64,000 bases of DNA from Sipunculus nudus (GCA_026874595.1 CM049319.1:4242601-4306600); one strand, 5' to 3'; shown: positions 37,773 through 47,580, counted from the stretch's first letter. Translations and numbers: made by a program. Notes: generated by a model from the letters alone, not told the origin.

Positions 37773-40700
37773 CTAGACATTTCTTGGCACCGCAGGTGCC
37801 AGAGTATCCCCAGACATAGTAAGCCCCCCCCCCTTTAAGAACAGACCCCCATTTTTAGCAGCATATACTGACACTTGGCATATTTATTGTTTCTTCCATC
37901 TAACAATCCACAATCTTGTTGAAGATGTTGGTCCTGTAACCTTGATCTTTTTAAAGATGTGTCCTGTGTCCTTGACCTTTGACCTCATGACCCCAAAATC
38001 AATTTGGGTCTTGCTTTTCCAAAGGGACATATGCAAGTGGGGGGTCTTCCACTCTTGGCAGGTGAACTATATGTGCAAGATGAAAGATCTGAGATAAATT
38101 CTTTGGCTGAAATTGCATCCACAACTTTTTTAAAGAGGTTTCCTGTGACCTTGACCTTTGACCTCATGACCCCAAAATCAATTCAGGTCTTGCTTTTCCA
38201 ATGGGTCAAATACAGGTCAAGTTTGAAATCCATACATCAATAAAAGAAGAAATTATTATCCAGAAACTAATTTTTGGACAGATAGCTCCTGTGGCCTTGA
38301 CCTTTGACCTTGTGACCCCAAAATTTATATGGATTATCCACTATTGGCAAGTGAGCTATATATTCAAGATGGAAGACCTGGGATGAAAGTTTGGCTTAAA
38401 ATGCATCCACATCTTTTTAAAGATGTGTCCTGTGACCTTGACCTTTGACCTCATGACCCCAAAATCAATTCGGGTCTTGCTTTTCCAATGGGACATATAC
38501 AAGTCAAGTTTGAAATCCATACATCAATAAAAGCAGGAATTATCATCCAGGAACTAATTTTTGGACAGATGGCTCCTGTGACCTTCACCTTTGACCTTGT
38601 GACCTCAAAACTGATAGGGGTCTTCCTCTATTGGCAGATGACTTATATGTGCAAGATGAAAGGTCTGAGATGAAATGTTTGGCTGAAAATGCATCCACAA
38701 TCTTTTTAAAGATGTGTCCTGTGACCTTGACCTTTGACCTCATGACCCCAAAATCAAATGGAGTTTTGCTTTTTCAATGGGACATATATAGGTCAAATTT
38801 TAAATCAATACATCAATAAAAGCAGGAATTATGATCCAGAAACTAATTTTTGGACAGATAGCTCCTGTGGCCTTGACCTTTGACCTTGTGACCCCAACTT
38901 TTATATGGATCATCCACTATTGGCAAGTGAGCTATATATTCAAGATGGAAGACCTGGGATGAAAGTTTGGCTTAAAATGCATCCACAGTATCTTTTAAAA
39001 TGCCAGTCCAGTGTCCTTGACCTTTGACCTCATGACCCTAGAACCTATGGGGTTTTTACTTTAGTGGTGGGCCATACATAAGTCATGTTTGAAATCCATA
39101 TGGCTATCAACACTGGAGATATCATAAGAGGTGTGTGATTTTCACCATATATGGCAATATTCAAGGTCAAGGCCACTATCATTGGAAAGGTCATGACCCC
39201 AATTTAAATAAACATTATCCCAAACCCATACCTGTGTATATGCATAATATAAAAGAAAGCTGTACATTAGTTTTTTGACTTATAATGCTCACAGTACTGT
39301 AAGGTGGCAATTTTGGGGGTATTTAACGGCATGAAAACAAGTAAAGAATAATAGGTGGCGCCAACAGTTTCTGGAACATGACAACCCTATCCATGATCTT
39401 CCATCAACTTGATTTTGCGATAAATCCATGCAAGATTTCTTTAGATATTAAAGAATTTGTGTGATTTTCCCCAAAATTGGACCTATTCAAGGTCAAGGAC
39501 ACTCTCCTAGTAAAGGTCATGACCTCATTTTAAATAGGCGTCATCCTCTTACCCATATCTATACATGTACTAAGTTTGGTAAAGTTCTGTGAAATATTTT
39601 TTGGGTTATCGTGCCAACAAGATTTATATGCGGCAGCGGCGGCGGGACCGGTATGAAAACATAGTATCCCCCGACTTTGTCTGGGGATACAATGATATTC
39701 TACCCTTATATTAGATAGACTATAGTTGCACTCTGATATTTGCATACAATGAATAATTTTATTTTATTTTATATTCTTTCACCTGATTAGCCACTGATAA
39801 TGACTTTTTAATATTACAGAACCTGTTTGCTTAACAATATTACAATTAAGACTCAATTAAATAGGGAAACGGTTAATTGACAGGCATGCATCTATAGAGA
39901 GATACATGAATGCACATACATAAATACATATTTACTTATGCATAAGTGCATCCATACATATCTACAGATATGAGGTGAATATAAATATATTCAGATATAT
40001 ATTTAACAACAATGTAAATAAATATGATACATTTAAAATGTGTTTAAGACCATTCTACCATTAATTAAATACAAACATATATAACATACTTATAGGTACA
40101 ACAATGTCAAACAAATATGAGTGTATATTATGCATTTTACCCACATCATTGTGCTTATTTATGAGTTCCTGCAAAGCTCGGTCTTTCTCCCTCAGTTCTC
40201 TCTCCAATTCCTCCCGCATTGTGCGTTCTCTAAGTTTTTCCTGTGAGAAACAGGGAAACAATAAAACAAAGAAGAGATCTGTCATTTAATTGTTTATCAA
40301 TCCAGCTTATCTTGTTTCCTGTTTCCTTAGAAAGCCTCTGTGTCCTGTGATGTTTATAACGGTACAATATTATACTGTTCATAACTTCCCAATACCCACA
40401 CCCTGGAGTATGTTGTTTACAGTTATTATGTGTATATTACACATATAATTACAACAACAATTATAGACCAAACAGCTATTAAGTCTGTGCATGCACAAAT
40501 GGTTGTTCAACAGTACAACTAGCATAGTGCAAATGTAATGCTGCACAAATACTAAGGTTCGGTTACACTGAATTCTGGTTTTATAATTGGTAATGGTATA
40601 TACTCTGGATTAGCAAGCATTATTCAACCATACCATAACTCCATATATACATGTGCAACAATATACATTGTATGCCATGTACCATGTGCGAAAGGGTATT

Positions 40701-41225
40701 GCACTTTATTTTGCTGAGGGTAGGCCTGTTATTAATGTGCCTAAAGAAAAGCTGTATGATTTCTGCTAATTGTATATTACTTAACAAGTTACATATACTA
40801 TTGTATCAGATTATATCATATTACAACATCAGTGGCCCCATAGTATTTAAATTCACATTTAGCAACTAAAACACACATGCTTCTGGATTTGACTCCATTT
40901 AAATAAATTGTAACACTATTAATTTGATATGCAGACTTAGCATTTGACTGTTTACATTTTAACACATATGATATTATTAAATATATTTCATACCACACTG
41001 ATCAATATTTACTATAGTATTCATATTAACCATTGTATTAAATTATTTTATATCATATCATATTATATAATATTTGTATAACACAGAACAGGTTCATTAT
41101 ATCTACTATTAAACTGATTTTAAACCCGACTGACCTGTTGAATGACTTTGTCTTTCTCTGCTTTTATCTGGTTTTCCATTTCTTCATACAGATGGCGCAG
41201 CTCCTCATCATGAGCTGTTAGTTTA
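14568..41225 (-). CDS. CRACR2A: CRACR2A (EFCAB4B / Rab46) orthologue, coiled-coil to Rab GTPase end (fifteen exons)
   Basis: Large Rab GTPase. In mammals CRACR2A binds ORAI1-STIM1 to promote store-operated calcium entry, and its long form acts in vesicle traffic. Fifteen - strand exons join in phase: 41225-41135, 40240-40145, 37704-37633, 37302-37187, 36471-36400, 35899-35848, 33793-33621, 26443-26216, 22596-22503, 22045-21916, 21120-21039, 19955-19841, 18610-18500, 15489-15413 and 14664-14568, giving 534 residues. Order of parts: coiled coil, Ser/Asp-rich linker, then a Rab domain with [20 protein letters not shown] and ETSAK, ending GCCS for prenylation. Blocks such as [19 protein letters not shown] and SPRGQPVG favour CRACR2A over RASEF or RAB44. 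The EF-hands are missing and probably lie beyond the right edge. Residue numbers in the exon entries count from the candidate start at 53719. Confidence 0.92.
14665..15412 (-). other. CRACR2A last intron
   Basis: AT-rich intron of 748 bases with no recognised repeat or exon. Confidence 0.6.
15413..15489 (-). CDS. CRACR2A: CRACR2A exon, Rab G5 motif
   Basis: Acceptor gttttacag and donor gtgagt flank 25 codons plus two bases: [20 protein letters not shown] then LQGMA. ETSAK (residues 508-512) is the G5 base-recognition loop. Confidence 0.93.
15640..15965. repeat. Degenerate ~130-bp tandem repeat, three copies
   Basis: Shared blocks are 'atatgccc.atttaggctgatat', 'gagaaataagcagg' and 'ctgtgcaaagtcactgtagg'. 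Divergence is high. It lies in the CRACR2A intron between the G4 and G5 exons. Confidence 0.55.
15975..16440. repeat. Degenerate tandem repeat with ctataaatag and actgagtgaac blocks
   Basis: 'aagctataaatag' occurs three times and 'tgcactgNNtgaac' at least four times, interleaved with 'tgacctgttgc.taatctgat'. It is an old, decayed array next to the preceding one. Confidence 0.55.
16540..16735 (+). repeat. Family F segment, first copy
   Basis: Close match over about 190 bases to 63490-63660, including 'ggaggtttatttttaaaatt' and 'gtcattatgatttcagc'. The two copies have different surroundings, so this is a dispersed repeat. Confidence 0.75.
16825..17945. repeat. Direct repeat pair ~880 bp apart
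   Basis: The block at about 16840-17035 recurs at about 17722-17935. Shared runs are 'aaaatctaagaaaatgcagt', 'gatgctagctcctgcc' and 'catcgcataagctcaca'. It may be one element with flanking repeats or a local duplication. No coding frame is recognised. Confidence 0.65.
17090..17148. repeat. Cluster of GTCTAGAC palindromes
   Basis: Five copies of the 8-base palindrome GTCTAGAC or close variants lie within about 60 bases, spaced irregularly (gatgt, none, gatat, aatgt). Confidence 0.7.
18500..18610 (-). CDS. CRACR2A: CRACR2A exon, Rab G4 motif
   Basis: Exactly 37 codons between tttgtag and gtaagatg, phase 0 at both ends. It contains [23 protein letters not shown] (477-480) is the guanine-specificity motif. 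The rest resembles the loop before helix 4 in Rab proteins. Confidence 0.93.
18712..19697 (+). mobile_element. Decayed element with family A termini only
   Basis: The left edge reads ACAAGTGACACATGGGTTA and continues 'gacactcagctgac', like the family A 5' end. The right edge at about 19664-19696 reads 'tagctcagc', then 'cagctga.ctaaaa', like its terminal hairpin. The interior shows no 336-bp units and no palindrome. It lies in a CRACR2A intron. Confidence 0.45.
19841..19955 (-). CDS. CRACR2A: CRACR2A exon, Rab switch II to helix 3
   Basis: Acceptor gcatttcag and donor gtgggt. The peptide begins [20 protein letters not shown] and continues [18 protein letters not shown]. 'YFRKADG' is typical of the CRACR2A/RASEF/RAB44 group of large Rabs. 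Confidence 0.94.
19956..21915 (-). other. CRACR2A introns around the G3 exon
   Basis: Intron sequence at 19956-21038 and 21121-21915. A polypyrimidine (CTTCCT/CTTT)n tract lies at about 20938-20977 on the + strand and an AT palindromic tract at 21219-21266. No extra exon is seen. Confidence 0.55.
21039..21120 (-). CDS. CRACR2A: CRACR2A exon, Rab G3 motif
   Basis: Acceptor gtgtttcag and donor gtcagg flank 82 bases encoding [18 protein letters not shown] then LWDTAGQE and part of Arg. WDTAGQE is at 418-424, with Gln 423 in the position used for GTP hydrolysis. Confidence 0.94.
21916..22045 (-). CDS. CRACR2A: CRACR2A exon, Rab P-loop and switch I
   Basis: Acceptor tttacag and donor gtaaga. It reads [20 protein letters not shown], then [15 protein letters not shown] and KASFSATIG. 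The phosphate-binding loop is 371-379 and the switch I Thr lies in 'SATIG'. The human counterpart is '[23 protein letters not shown]'. Confidence 0.95.
22046..22502 (-). other. CRACR2A intron
   Basis: A 457-base intron; nothing recognised. Confidence 0.6.
22503..22596 (-). CDS. CRACR2A: CRACR2A exon, linker before Rab domain
   Basis: Acceptor acattcag and donor gtgaga flank 94 bases in the only frame that joins both neighbours. It encodes [11 protein letters not shown] followed by [20 protein letters not shown] matches the equivalent human linker and supports the assignment to CRACR2A. Confidence 0.88.
23159..23268. repeat. 55-bp tandem duplication
   Basis: 'agtgagctgataaaaac.tattgacag' followed by 'taaagctgacatttcaaggt' occurs twice back to back with one or two differences. 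Confidence 0.8.
25708..25988. repeat. Foldback, 19-bp exact inverted repeat
   Basis: CTTTTCTAGTGAAGCAGTT at 25708-25726 is exactly complementary to 25970-25988. Weaker complementarity extends outward (actagtgaa against ttcactgg). Loop about 243 bases. Could be a miniature element. Confidence 0.75.
26216..26443 (-). CDS. CRACR2A: CRACR2A exon, acidic linker
   Basis: The largest exon (228 bases), between tgcgtag and gtcagt. It starts [20 protein letters not shown] and continues Tyr/Thr- then Asn/Gln-rich. Probably disordered. Composition is ordinary for this part of the family and no fold is recognised. Confidence 0.85.
26444..27191 (-). other. CRACR2A intron segment
   Basis: AT-rich sequence between the acidic-linker exon and a family A element; nothing recognised. 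Confidence 0.55.
27192..28379 (+). mobile_element. Family A element, short complete copy
   Basis: It begins ACAAGTGACCCAGGGGTCA with GCTCAGCTGAC inside, and ends with a short CGGACGGCCG-type tract and the hairpin at 28347-28375. The core units are shortened; the palindrome is mutated to GCTGGCGCCACC near 28024. It is very similar to 46547-47580, so both belong to one subfamily. Lies in a CRACR2A intron. Confidence 0.8.
28512..29445. mobile_element. 934-bp element with 14-bp terminal inverted repeats and TA target duplication
   Basis: CTGTGGAAGTGGTT at 28512-28525 is exactly inverted at 29432-29445, and TA flanks both ends (28510, 29446). Weaker inverted similarity continues inward, both sides having 'attttcgcgct'. 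No transposase frame. The TA duplication fits a Tc1/mariner-type non-autonomous element; the superfamily is an inference. Confidence 0.75.
29448..33620 (-). other. CRACR2A long intron segment
   Basis: Unique AT-rich sequence. Apart from the (TA)n run at 32922-32961 I see no repeat family, extra exon or RNA gene. The 84-codon - strand frame at 29928-29674 is unrecognised and probably chance. Confidence 0.55.
32922..32961. repeat. (TA)n microsatellite
   Basis: About 40 bases of uninterrupted TA. Confidence 0.95.
33621..33793 (-). CDS. CRACR2A: CRACR2A exon, Ser-rich linker with GSILSNYFD block
   Basis: Acceptor catcacag and donor gtgaat. 57 codons plus two bases in phase 0, Ser/Asn-rich, ending [16 protein letters not shown]. 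This block aligns with 'KKRSGSVIGKYVD' of human CRACR2A, just after the coiled coil. Confidence 0.87.
33794..35847 (-). other. CRACR2A intron
   Basis: AT-rich; nothing recognised. The 99-codon + strand frame at 34152-34451 lies in intron sequence without family resemblance. Confidence 0.55.
35848..35899 (-). CDS. CRACR2A: CRACR2A micro-exon, coiled-coil end
   Basis: A 52-base exon between ttgtttcag and gtatgt encodes [17 protein letters not shown]. It continues the [11 protein letters not shown] motif, matching 'FLRERNKRLRDERD' in the human protein. Confidence 0.9.
35900..37186 (-). other. CRACR2A introns around the exon at 36400-36471
   Basis: Two introns (35900-36399, 36472-37186). No repeat family or further exon recognised. 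Confidence 0.55.
36400..36471 (-). CDS. CRACR2A: CRACR2A exon, coiled coil
   Basis: Acceptor ttattacag and donor gtagga flank 72 bases encoding [20 protein letters not shown] then ELL. 'LVKQLELLR' corresponds to 'LLKQLDFLR' in human CRACR2A. Confidence 0.9.
37187..37302 (-). CDS. CRACR2A: CRACR2A exon, coiled coil
   Basis: Acceptor ggcaacag and donor gtgagt. It begins [20 protein letters not shown] and continues with [17 protein letters not shown], a heptad-rich helix. Confidence 0.9.
37633..37704 (-). CDS. CRACR2A: CRACR2A exon, coiled coil
   Basis: Exactly 24 codons (phase 0) between tggttacag and gtcagt: [18 protein letters not shown] then NEKLQQ. Its Met is internal. A (TA)n tract begins 22 bases upstream of the acceptor, where the branch point would normally lie. 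Confidence 0.88.
37726..37769. repeat. (TA)n microsatellite abutting an exon and a family E element
   Basis: About 44 bases of TA. On the transcribed - strand it ends 22 bases before the coiled-coil exon at 37704. On its other side family E starts within three bases. Confidence 0.95.
37772..39692 (+). mobile_element. Family E element with DR1-like core repeats
   Basis: It starts ACTAGACATTTCTTGGCACC, then a small hairpin (GGCACC, GCA, GGTGCC) and GTATCCCCAGAC. That last segment is repeated in inverted form in the terminal hairpin at 39664-39690 (GTATCCCC and GGGGATAC), preceded by a GCGGCGGCGGG tract. The core has about three 288-bp units, each with two copies of CTTGACCTTTGACC. An imperfect palindrome copy lies near 39354. 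No protein frame is supported. Lies in a CRACR2A intron. Confidence 0.72.
37973..39029. promoter_or_regulatory. Seven TGACCTTTGACC (DR1-like) sites
   Basis: Exact copies start at 37973, 38152, 38298, 38439, 38728, 38874 and 39018, plus TCACCTTTGACC at 38585. On the - strand this is GGTCAAAGGTCA, matching the direct repeat with one-base spacer bound by HNF4/RXR-type nuclear receptors. Most are flanked by a further TGACCT half-site. Function is an inference; the sites are part of a repeat. Confidence 0.45.
39693..40144 (-). other. CRACR2A intron remainder
   Basis: AT-rich with short imperfect 'acatacat' runs near 39900-39960; nothing else. Confidence 0.55.
40145..40240 (-). CDS. CRACR2A: CRACR2A exon, coiled coil
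   Basis: Exactly 32 codons between ttctcacag and gtgggt. Contains [20 protein letters not shown] and [12 protein letters not shown]; strongly alternating Glu/Arg/Leu. The donor is weaker than its neighbours but is the only one keeping phase 0. Confidence 0.88.
40241..41134 (-). other. CRACR2A intron
   Basis: AT-rich 894-base intron; nothing recognised. Confidence 0.6.
41135..41225 (-). CDS. CRACR2A: CRACR2A exon, first conserved coiled-coil block
   Basis: Acceptor ttgttacag and donor gtcagt. One base plus 30 codons encodes [20 protein letters not shown] then [10 protein letters not shown]. It aligns with '[26 protein letters not shown]' of human CRACR2A, the region that follows the EF-hands. 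Confidence 0.92.
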
Positions 41226-42389
41226 CTGTAACAAAATGTTACTATGTCAATTTACAGCAATATGGGAATGATTTAAATAACAAATAACTGCATAACAAGC
41301 AACTGATGCCACAAATCACAATTATCATAAACAATGCCTGATCAAGAGGAAAGCACAGGCAAGGGGCGTAGTGTCCTGACACTCTGATATTGAGAGCACT
41401 TGCCAATAATGAGCTAATGTCAATCACACTGTAATCAATCTCTTGTCTGTTGTGACCATAGTCTGCAAGGACAACTTAATGTCACCTTCACAAATGTCCA
41501 AGACTCCCAGAGTTCCCAGATTACCACCATATCCCCTAACCTTTCCCTAACCTGAAACCCGTCCCTCAGTGAAGCGTATTTTCATGATCTAGCCTTGCAT
41601 TGCTGAGCATAAGACAGCCCTTGAGGGAAGAACACAAGCATTAAAATCAAGCTCAGACTCTCACAAATCCTGCTGTCCCAGTAAATAATAAGGAAAAGAA
41701 CTGGACTAAGAACTAAAGGTAATAATTTGTTACGGCCACTCAAAATATCATGTAAATATGATACATCCAATCAAACCCACTTGTCCTCTTCCAAAACAGA
41801 CTGTAGGAGCCCTAGGTTTCTAGTGTGTGGCCTGACACGGATACCTAATTATAACTCTATGGCACCTTATTGTCATGCTGGTATGTATTATTTATAATAT
41901 ATAGTTATGGGAGGATATGACAGGGGACAACTGAGTTTCACTATTATGCTTCTATTATGTCAGCCATTATTATGACTCTGGGAATCTATGGAATCCTTCA
42001 CTGGTCCTCCATAAAGGAACCTGATAACCTCAGAGAATGAGGTTTGTGCATTACCTATATGTGTCTGCACAATACACCGGCAGAGTTATTGTTAGATTTC
42101 AATAAATTTTTTGAAAGCTAGGTCAAAGGTTGAAAAGTTATTAAAGGGTGTGCCTCTAATCCTGAGTGAATATTCACTGTCAACATGTAGCTGTACCATA
42201 CCATACCATAAGCATTATTATATAATATGGCTTTGGACAAAGTGATCAAACATCCATGAACTGCTTATATATATTTGTAGGATGCAATGTAGGAATACCG
42301 TACTGTATTGTTTATAATGACGATGTATGATATGTTTAGAGAGCACAATGAAATGTCTCTGTATTTGTCATATACAGACATCTTTGAAA
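41226..42389 (-). other. CRACR2A upstream intron segment
   Basis: I looked for donors joining in phase to 41225 and found none convincing here. No repeat family recognised. Confidence 0.5.
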
Positions 42390-42786
42390 ACAAGGGACCC
42401 ATGGGTCACTATGCTCAGCTGAAGTTGACCTTGAAGGTAAAAATCTAAAATAATATCAAATGGAGATAAAGTGTGAGAGAAAGAGGTAATAGAGGCCATG
42501 GTTGGTTTATATAATTGGTTGATATTGATGAGCAAGAAATTGTTGCTAAAAAAATTATGTGACCTGACCATGTTTTCCTAATGTTGAAACTGAAGCATGT
42601 GAGCAGTCTGTGAACAAATGATCTGTACCATAACCATGATCATTAGATGGCTTTTTGATTAACTGTTGACATTTCAGAAGTTTACACATTTGTTCAATTG
42701 AATATATTTTTTGTATAATATATATTATTAAATATATATGTATTTTTTTATTTTATGAAATGTATACAGTTGAAATAAAACTAATT

Positions 42787-42887
<101 letters not shown>

Positions 42888-43471
42888 CAAATACAGGGCA
42901 AAGCCTGATCTCCAATTCTGCTAAGGCAGGAAAATAATAAAAAAAATGTTTATATTAGATCCTCATTTTTTAATCACATCAATTCTTTTTATTTTAAGTT
43001 GGTATTTCTAACATTTCCAATATAACATATATATCTTAATATTAAAGGTGATTCATAATTGGCAATTGCATCATCATAAGTCTCAATCTTGTCAGATATC
43101 ACCACATTATGCATACAAATGTTTATTTATTTTTTACCACAAAAGTATATCTTTTAAATCTGCAAAACAATAAATATCTAAAAATAATACTTGATTTAGA
43201 TTTCACAATTTTAAATGCCTCTTTATTTATCCATAATGTGCTTCATATTTTATAAATTTAAGCATACTGATGGGTTTAATTATATTTATTAAAATCATTT
43301 AAAAGAAAACTGATTTCTTTAAAAACGCTAATTAAACACAACATGGCATCTTCTGGATTACACCTTGAATTACTTTTTCAAGGAAGGCTTTTGTATATTG
43401 GAGCATTTCAATTAAGGAGATACAGTGAAAACGATAACAATTACTGCGTAACACTTGGTAGGTTTGGTTTC

Positions 43472-43492
43472 GGGGGGGGGGGGGGGGGGGGG
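43472..43492 (+). repeat. G21 homopolymer
   Basis: 21 consecutive G in AT-rich surroundings; could fold as a quadruplex or be a sequencing artefact. Confidence 0.9.
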
Positions 43493-44398
43493 CTGTGATA
43501 TGAGAATAACTGTACGCCTGTCACAGCAGGGGATCTCCCCCAGTGACTGTAACAAATCAGAAACCCTGAAACAAATCAGAAAGCTGACTTCCAGTGACCT
43601 GGAGTGGGACCCTGCATCTGTAACCTGTAATCAAAGCAAATGACTACAATAGAGCCTCAAGAAAAAAAACAATAACTAGCCTAATTTTCAAGTTTTTATC
43701 TTCAAATTTCAGATTTAAACAAATTAAATACTTATGTTTACATGCTGTGAAAATTAAATCATTGGTACTTACAGGAAAAAAATGTGCCATGGTCAAATTT
43801 GGGCAAAATTTAAGGTACTGATTTTATTTTTATGCTAATAACTTAAAAAATTTACAAAATTCAGATCTAATTTTGGGTAAACAATTGAATCTTAATTAAA
43901 CATAATTATATACTTGTATATACTAATAGACTCTAGTTTCAAAATTTTTCATGTAAAGTGAGTAAATATTTTTCTTGATTTTTTACAAAGTCCATTTTGT
44001 TCGGGCCCATAATTTAAAGAAATTACGCTCAACAGACTTAATTTCTGGCATGTACATAGGAACTATATAGAGGAATATTTATGGTAAATATGAAGAAAAA
44101 CAGATGAGTCGTTTTGATATTAGGCAGTCCTGAAGTGTGAAAATAGGTTTTTAAAAAAAAATTGAGGTTTTTCCATAATTTCTCAAAGTAAAGAATTCCC
44201 AAAGACCCAGTTTCGGCTTGGTAGGAGATCTTGGGGACATCTAACATTATGCCAAATTTTGGATTCCTAGGTCTTACGGTATCAAAAACGTGCCACATCT
44301 ACGGACAGACGGACTGACGGACGGACGGACAGCTAGACGGACTACGGACAATGGACCAAGACTATAGCTCAGATAACTTATAGTCAGCTGAGCTAAAA

Positions 44399-46546
44399 AT
44401 ATAAACTGAGGTTTATAACAAAGTAACAAGGTGACTTTGTTACTGATTCAATCATCTGTAGAGTTGCCTGTATACTAGCTAATAGTTGTACAACTGACAA
44501 ACAGCTCAGTCCAATAAGCTGTAAATAACCCTTATATTTTATCCTCTTAACTAGATTTAAGCTACAAATGCAGTGAACAGGTTATGCTCATGATTTCACA
44601 AAAGCACAAAAGTCACACAGTTAAAGTGTGAAAACTACTAACATTAGGGCTTCATCAATTCATAGATCACAAGATGGCAGATTTTTTAAAATAAAAATAT
44701 CAGTAAACTTTCATTTTTTAACTCACCTGTCTAGGGTTCACTATGTGTGAGATATATGATGTGTGTACAATGTGCTTACGCTGGCATGCACATTATACAG
44801 TTGATGGTAAATGTTTATCCCTGTCACATGACCAGGACATGTGGGGAGCCTGGGATAATGCCCCCTAAATGTACACAGGGGAGTGTCACTGGAGAAACAT
44901 ATAAGCTGACAGCAGGGATTGAAATATCACTCACAGATGTTACAGGTCAACAGAGACATCAAAACAGAGGTCAACTGTAAGAGGGCAAGGGTTAGACTAC
45001 AGCTATCTAGTGTCATATAGATTAAATACATATGCCCAAAACAGGGGTGGAAATATGTACTCATATAGACACATCAGATTTTATTAATATAATCTCAAAG
45101 GTGGATCCATTGATTTAAATACTGTTATATACTAATGATGCTGTAACCCTATATATCCTGAGGGAGTGTTTGAATGACATGCTTCCATAGATGATACCTA
45201 TAATGCTAAAACAGCATAATCCACAAAACCACTAACTATACCTTGAACCAGAGTTTGAAATATTCTTATTACTGGGTAGACTGGTATGTTATAAACAGCT
45301 TCCATAAGGCAAACATGAGGGTTAGTTTAAACTAACTTATATTACAATTATAGAACTGTCAGTTATAATCATAATAAGGTTGGAAATCACCATTCAGAAC
45401 TTACAGACATCTTAACTAATTTAGGTCCTACAACAGCTAGGGTTCAAAATACTTTCTCACATGTCTGTAAAACAAAAGCACAGAAAATATATGAAAGATA
45501 CAATCTGCTGTATACATCAGGAGTAAGATACAGTTACAAAATATTATATATTTCATGTGGGCTCTCAAGCAGGCCATCAGAAAAATGCTTCAAGTATATC
45601 TGTTTAACAAAGTATAATGTGAGATATTTTCTTCAAAGATATCTACATTCGAGAAGACCAGTTCATCGTGAGTATTTTTTAATAAAATGTACTCAAAATC
45701 ATTCTCCTATAGTGACTCTACATGGGCAAGTGGACAGATATTAATGTGAAACCCTGCATGTCCTCAAAGAGATCATACAGAAAGAGAGCAGCTGTTAAGC
45801 ATTTACACATGACCATTGTCACATACAGAATCCCACATAAATGGAGCATAAACACCACTTGACTCTCTGAGTGAATACATGTATGGATGTCTGGACAGGG
45901 CTGATACTATCATATTTACAAGATGTGTTAAATCAATAAACATGTGTGTAAGGTGTGATTGTCTTTAGCTTTGTTTGATTAACTGTAAGGTTATGTGATA
46001 AATAAAGTGATGAACAGGAATCTCAGCATTTAATGAAAACATAAAAACCCTGATAAGTCCTTGGCTTTTAATTGATTTGAAGCATTTTATCACAAGCTTT
46101 CTTCTCAATACTTTTCTTTGACTGGATAAAGGGAAAGTCATGTTCCAGCTTTAAGTTTGTCCTGATTTCCAGAATACTGGGAATCTTAGCTTGTACGATT
46201 ATTGATTTTGTGGTCTGAACACCATGCTGCAAGTCAGGCCAAAGGAACAGCAAAATATTTCTTCAAAACTCATCTCAGGTAAATCAGAGACTTAATGTTC
46301 CAGTCGGCATTCTTCACATACTCAGTATCTATCATTTTGTATAGATTTAGAAGTACATGAAAGCAACTGTCATGAAGTTCAAAGGGGTATATAAACATAA
46401 TTCACATTCATATCACAGGCTTTCATATATCAATGAAGTAAGGAAAATCATCTTTTTAATATTCATATTTCCTGCAAAAGCTAGCTTGGTTGGTTTTTTT
46501 TTTTTTGTGTTTTTAAATGAATACTCCCCAAAATCAGCAAACATTA
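44399..46546. other. Unique intron-like stretch
   Basis: No repeat family. A 61-codon - strand frame at 46253-46068 and a 77-codon + strand frame at 44747-44980 have no recognised domain. No coiled-coil or EF-hand exon found. Confidence 0.5.
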
Positions 46547-47580
46547 ACAAGTGACCCAGGGGTCATGAAGCTCAGCTGACCAGGAAGACATTGACAAAAG
46601 TAATTTTATCATCTGAATGTCAAATTTGAATGAAATACTTTTTCCAAACTTGACCTTTTGTATAAAATCATCCAATATTCATTGGGGTACTATGGAGCTC
46701 TGTAGCATGAAGGATATGGGTAATAGACACCTATTTTCAAGGTTTACAAGATGACTTTTCAGGGGTCTCCCAGCATGTCAAAAAATAAAATTCTAGGTCC
46801 AGTTATTATGATTTGTGCTCTGTTAACAAATCCAAATGTTTATTCTGGGGGGTATTTCAAAGCCGCATAGGATGAAGGATATGGGTAACAGAGATGTAAT
46901 TTCAGGTGCACAAGGAGACTTTTCAGGGGCCTCCCAGCATATCAAGAAAGGAGATTCTAGGTCAAGTCATTATAATTTGTGCTCTGTTAACAGATGACCA
47001 AATCTTTATTCTGGGGAGTACTTCGGAGCCCCAGAGCATGAAGGATATGGGTAACAGGGACCTTATTTCGGGATTCCATGTAGACCTTTTATGGGCTTCC
47101 CTGGAGGTGAGGACAGAAGATTCTAGGTCCAGTCATTATGATTTGTGCCCTGTTTACAGATGACCAAATGTTTAAAGATCACAAAAGTAGAGAAAAAAAA
47201 TCGTAAAAAATAAAAAAAATATAGGTGGCGCCACCAATCTCCAGAAATTGATGAAACACTCCATGATCAATATCCATGCAAAGAATCATGGTGATTAATG
47301 CATTAGTTGTTCAGATACTTGAGCTTTTGTATTAAATTTTGCATTATTCTGGGGGGTACTTCAGAACCCCATAGCTTGAAGAATATAGGTCACAGTGACC
47401 TAATTTCAGGTTTACAAGGAGAATTTCCATAGACCTCCCAGGATTTCAAGTAAGAAGATTCCCGGTCTTGCGGTTACGATTTGTGCCCTGTTAACAGACA
47501 GACGCCTGGATGGCCGGACGGACAACGGACAAAAGGTGATCCCTACAGCTCAGATGACTTTCAGTCAGCTGAGCTAAAAA
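46547..47580 (+). mobile_element. Family A element, short complete copy
   Basis: Same 5' end as at 27192 and hairpin at 47547-47575 followed by AAAAATTG. Here the palindrome at 47224 is intact. Close similarity over nearly the whole length to 27192-28379 marks a recent subfamily. Confidence 0.8.

Noticed and set aside
38004-38819. Repeated 60-80-codon + strand frames ([11 protein letters not shown]..)
   Set aside because: Products of the ~288-bp family E units, not genes.
14568-41225. RASEF or RAB44 as the identity of the - strand gene
   Set aside because: The Rab domain alone fits all three, but the coiled-coil block [19 protein letters not shown], the GSILSNYFD block, SPRGQPVG and the KKKGCCS end match CRACR2A better.
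44710-44740. Strong - strand donor CAG|gtgagt near 44723
   Set aside because: The frame needed to join the 41225 exon has a stop a few codons upstream.
46068-46253. 61-codon - strand frame after an acceptor-like 'acttgcag'
   Set aside because: Ends in a stop, no recognised similarity, and it cannot be a CRACR2A coiled-coil exon by phase or content.
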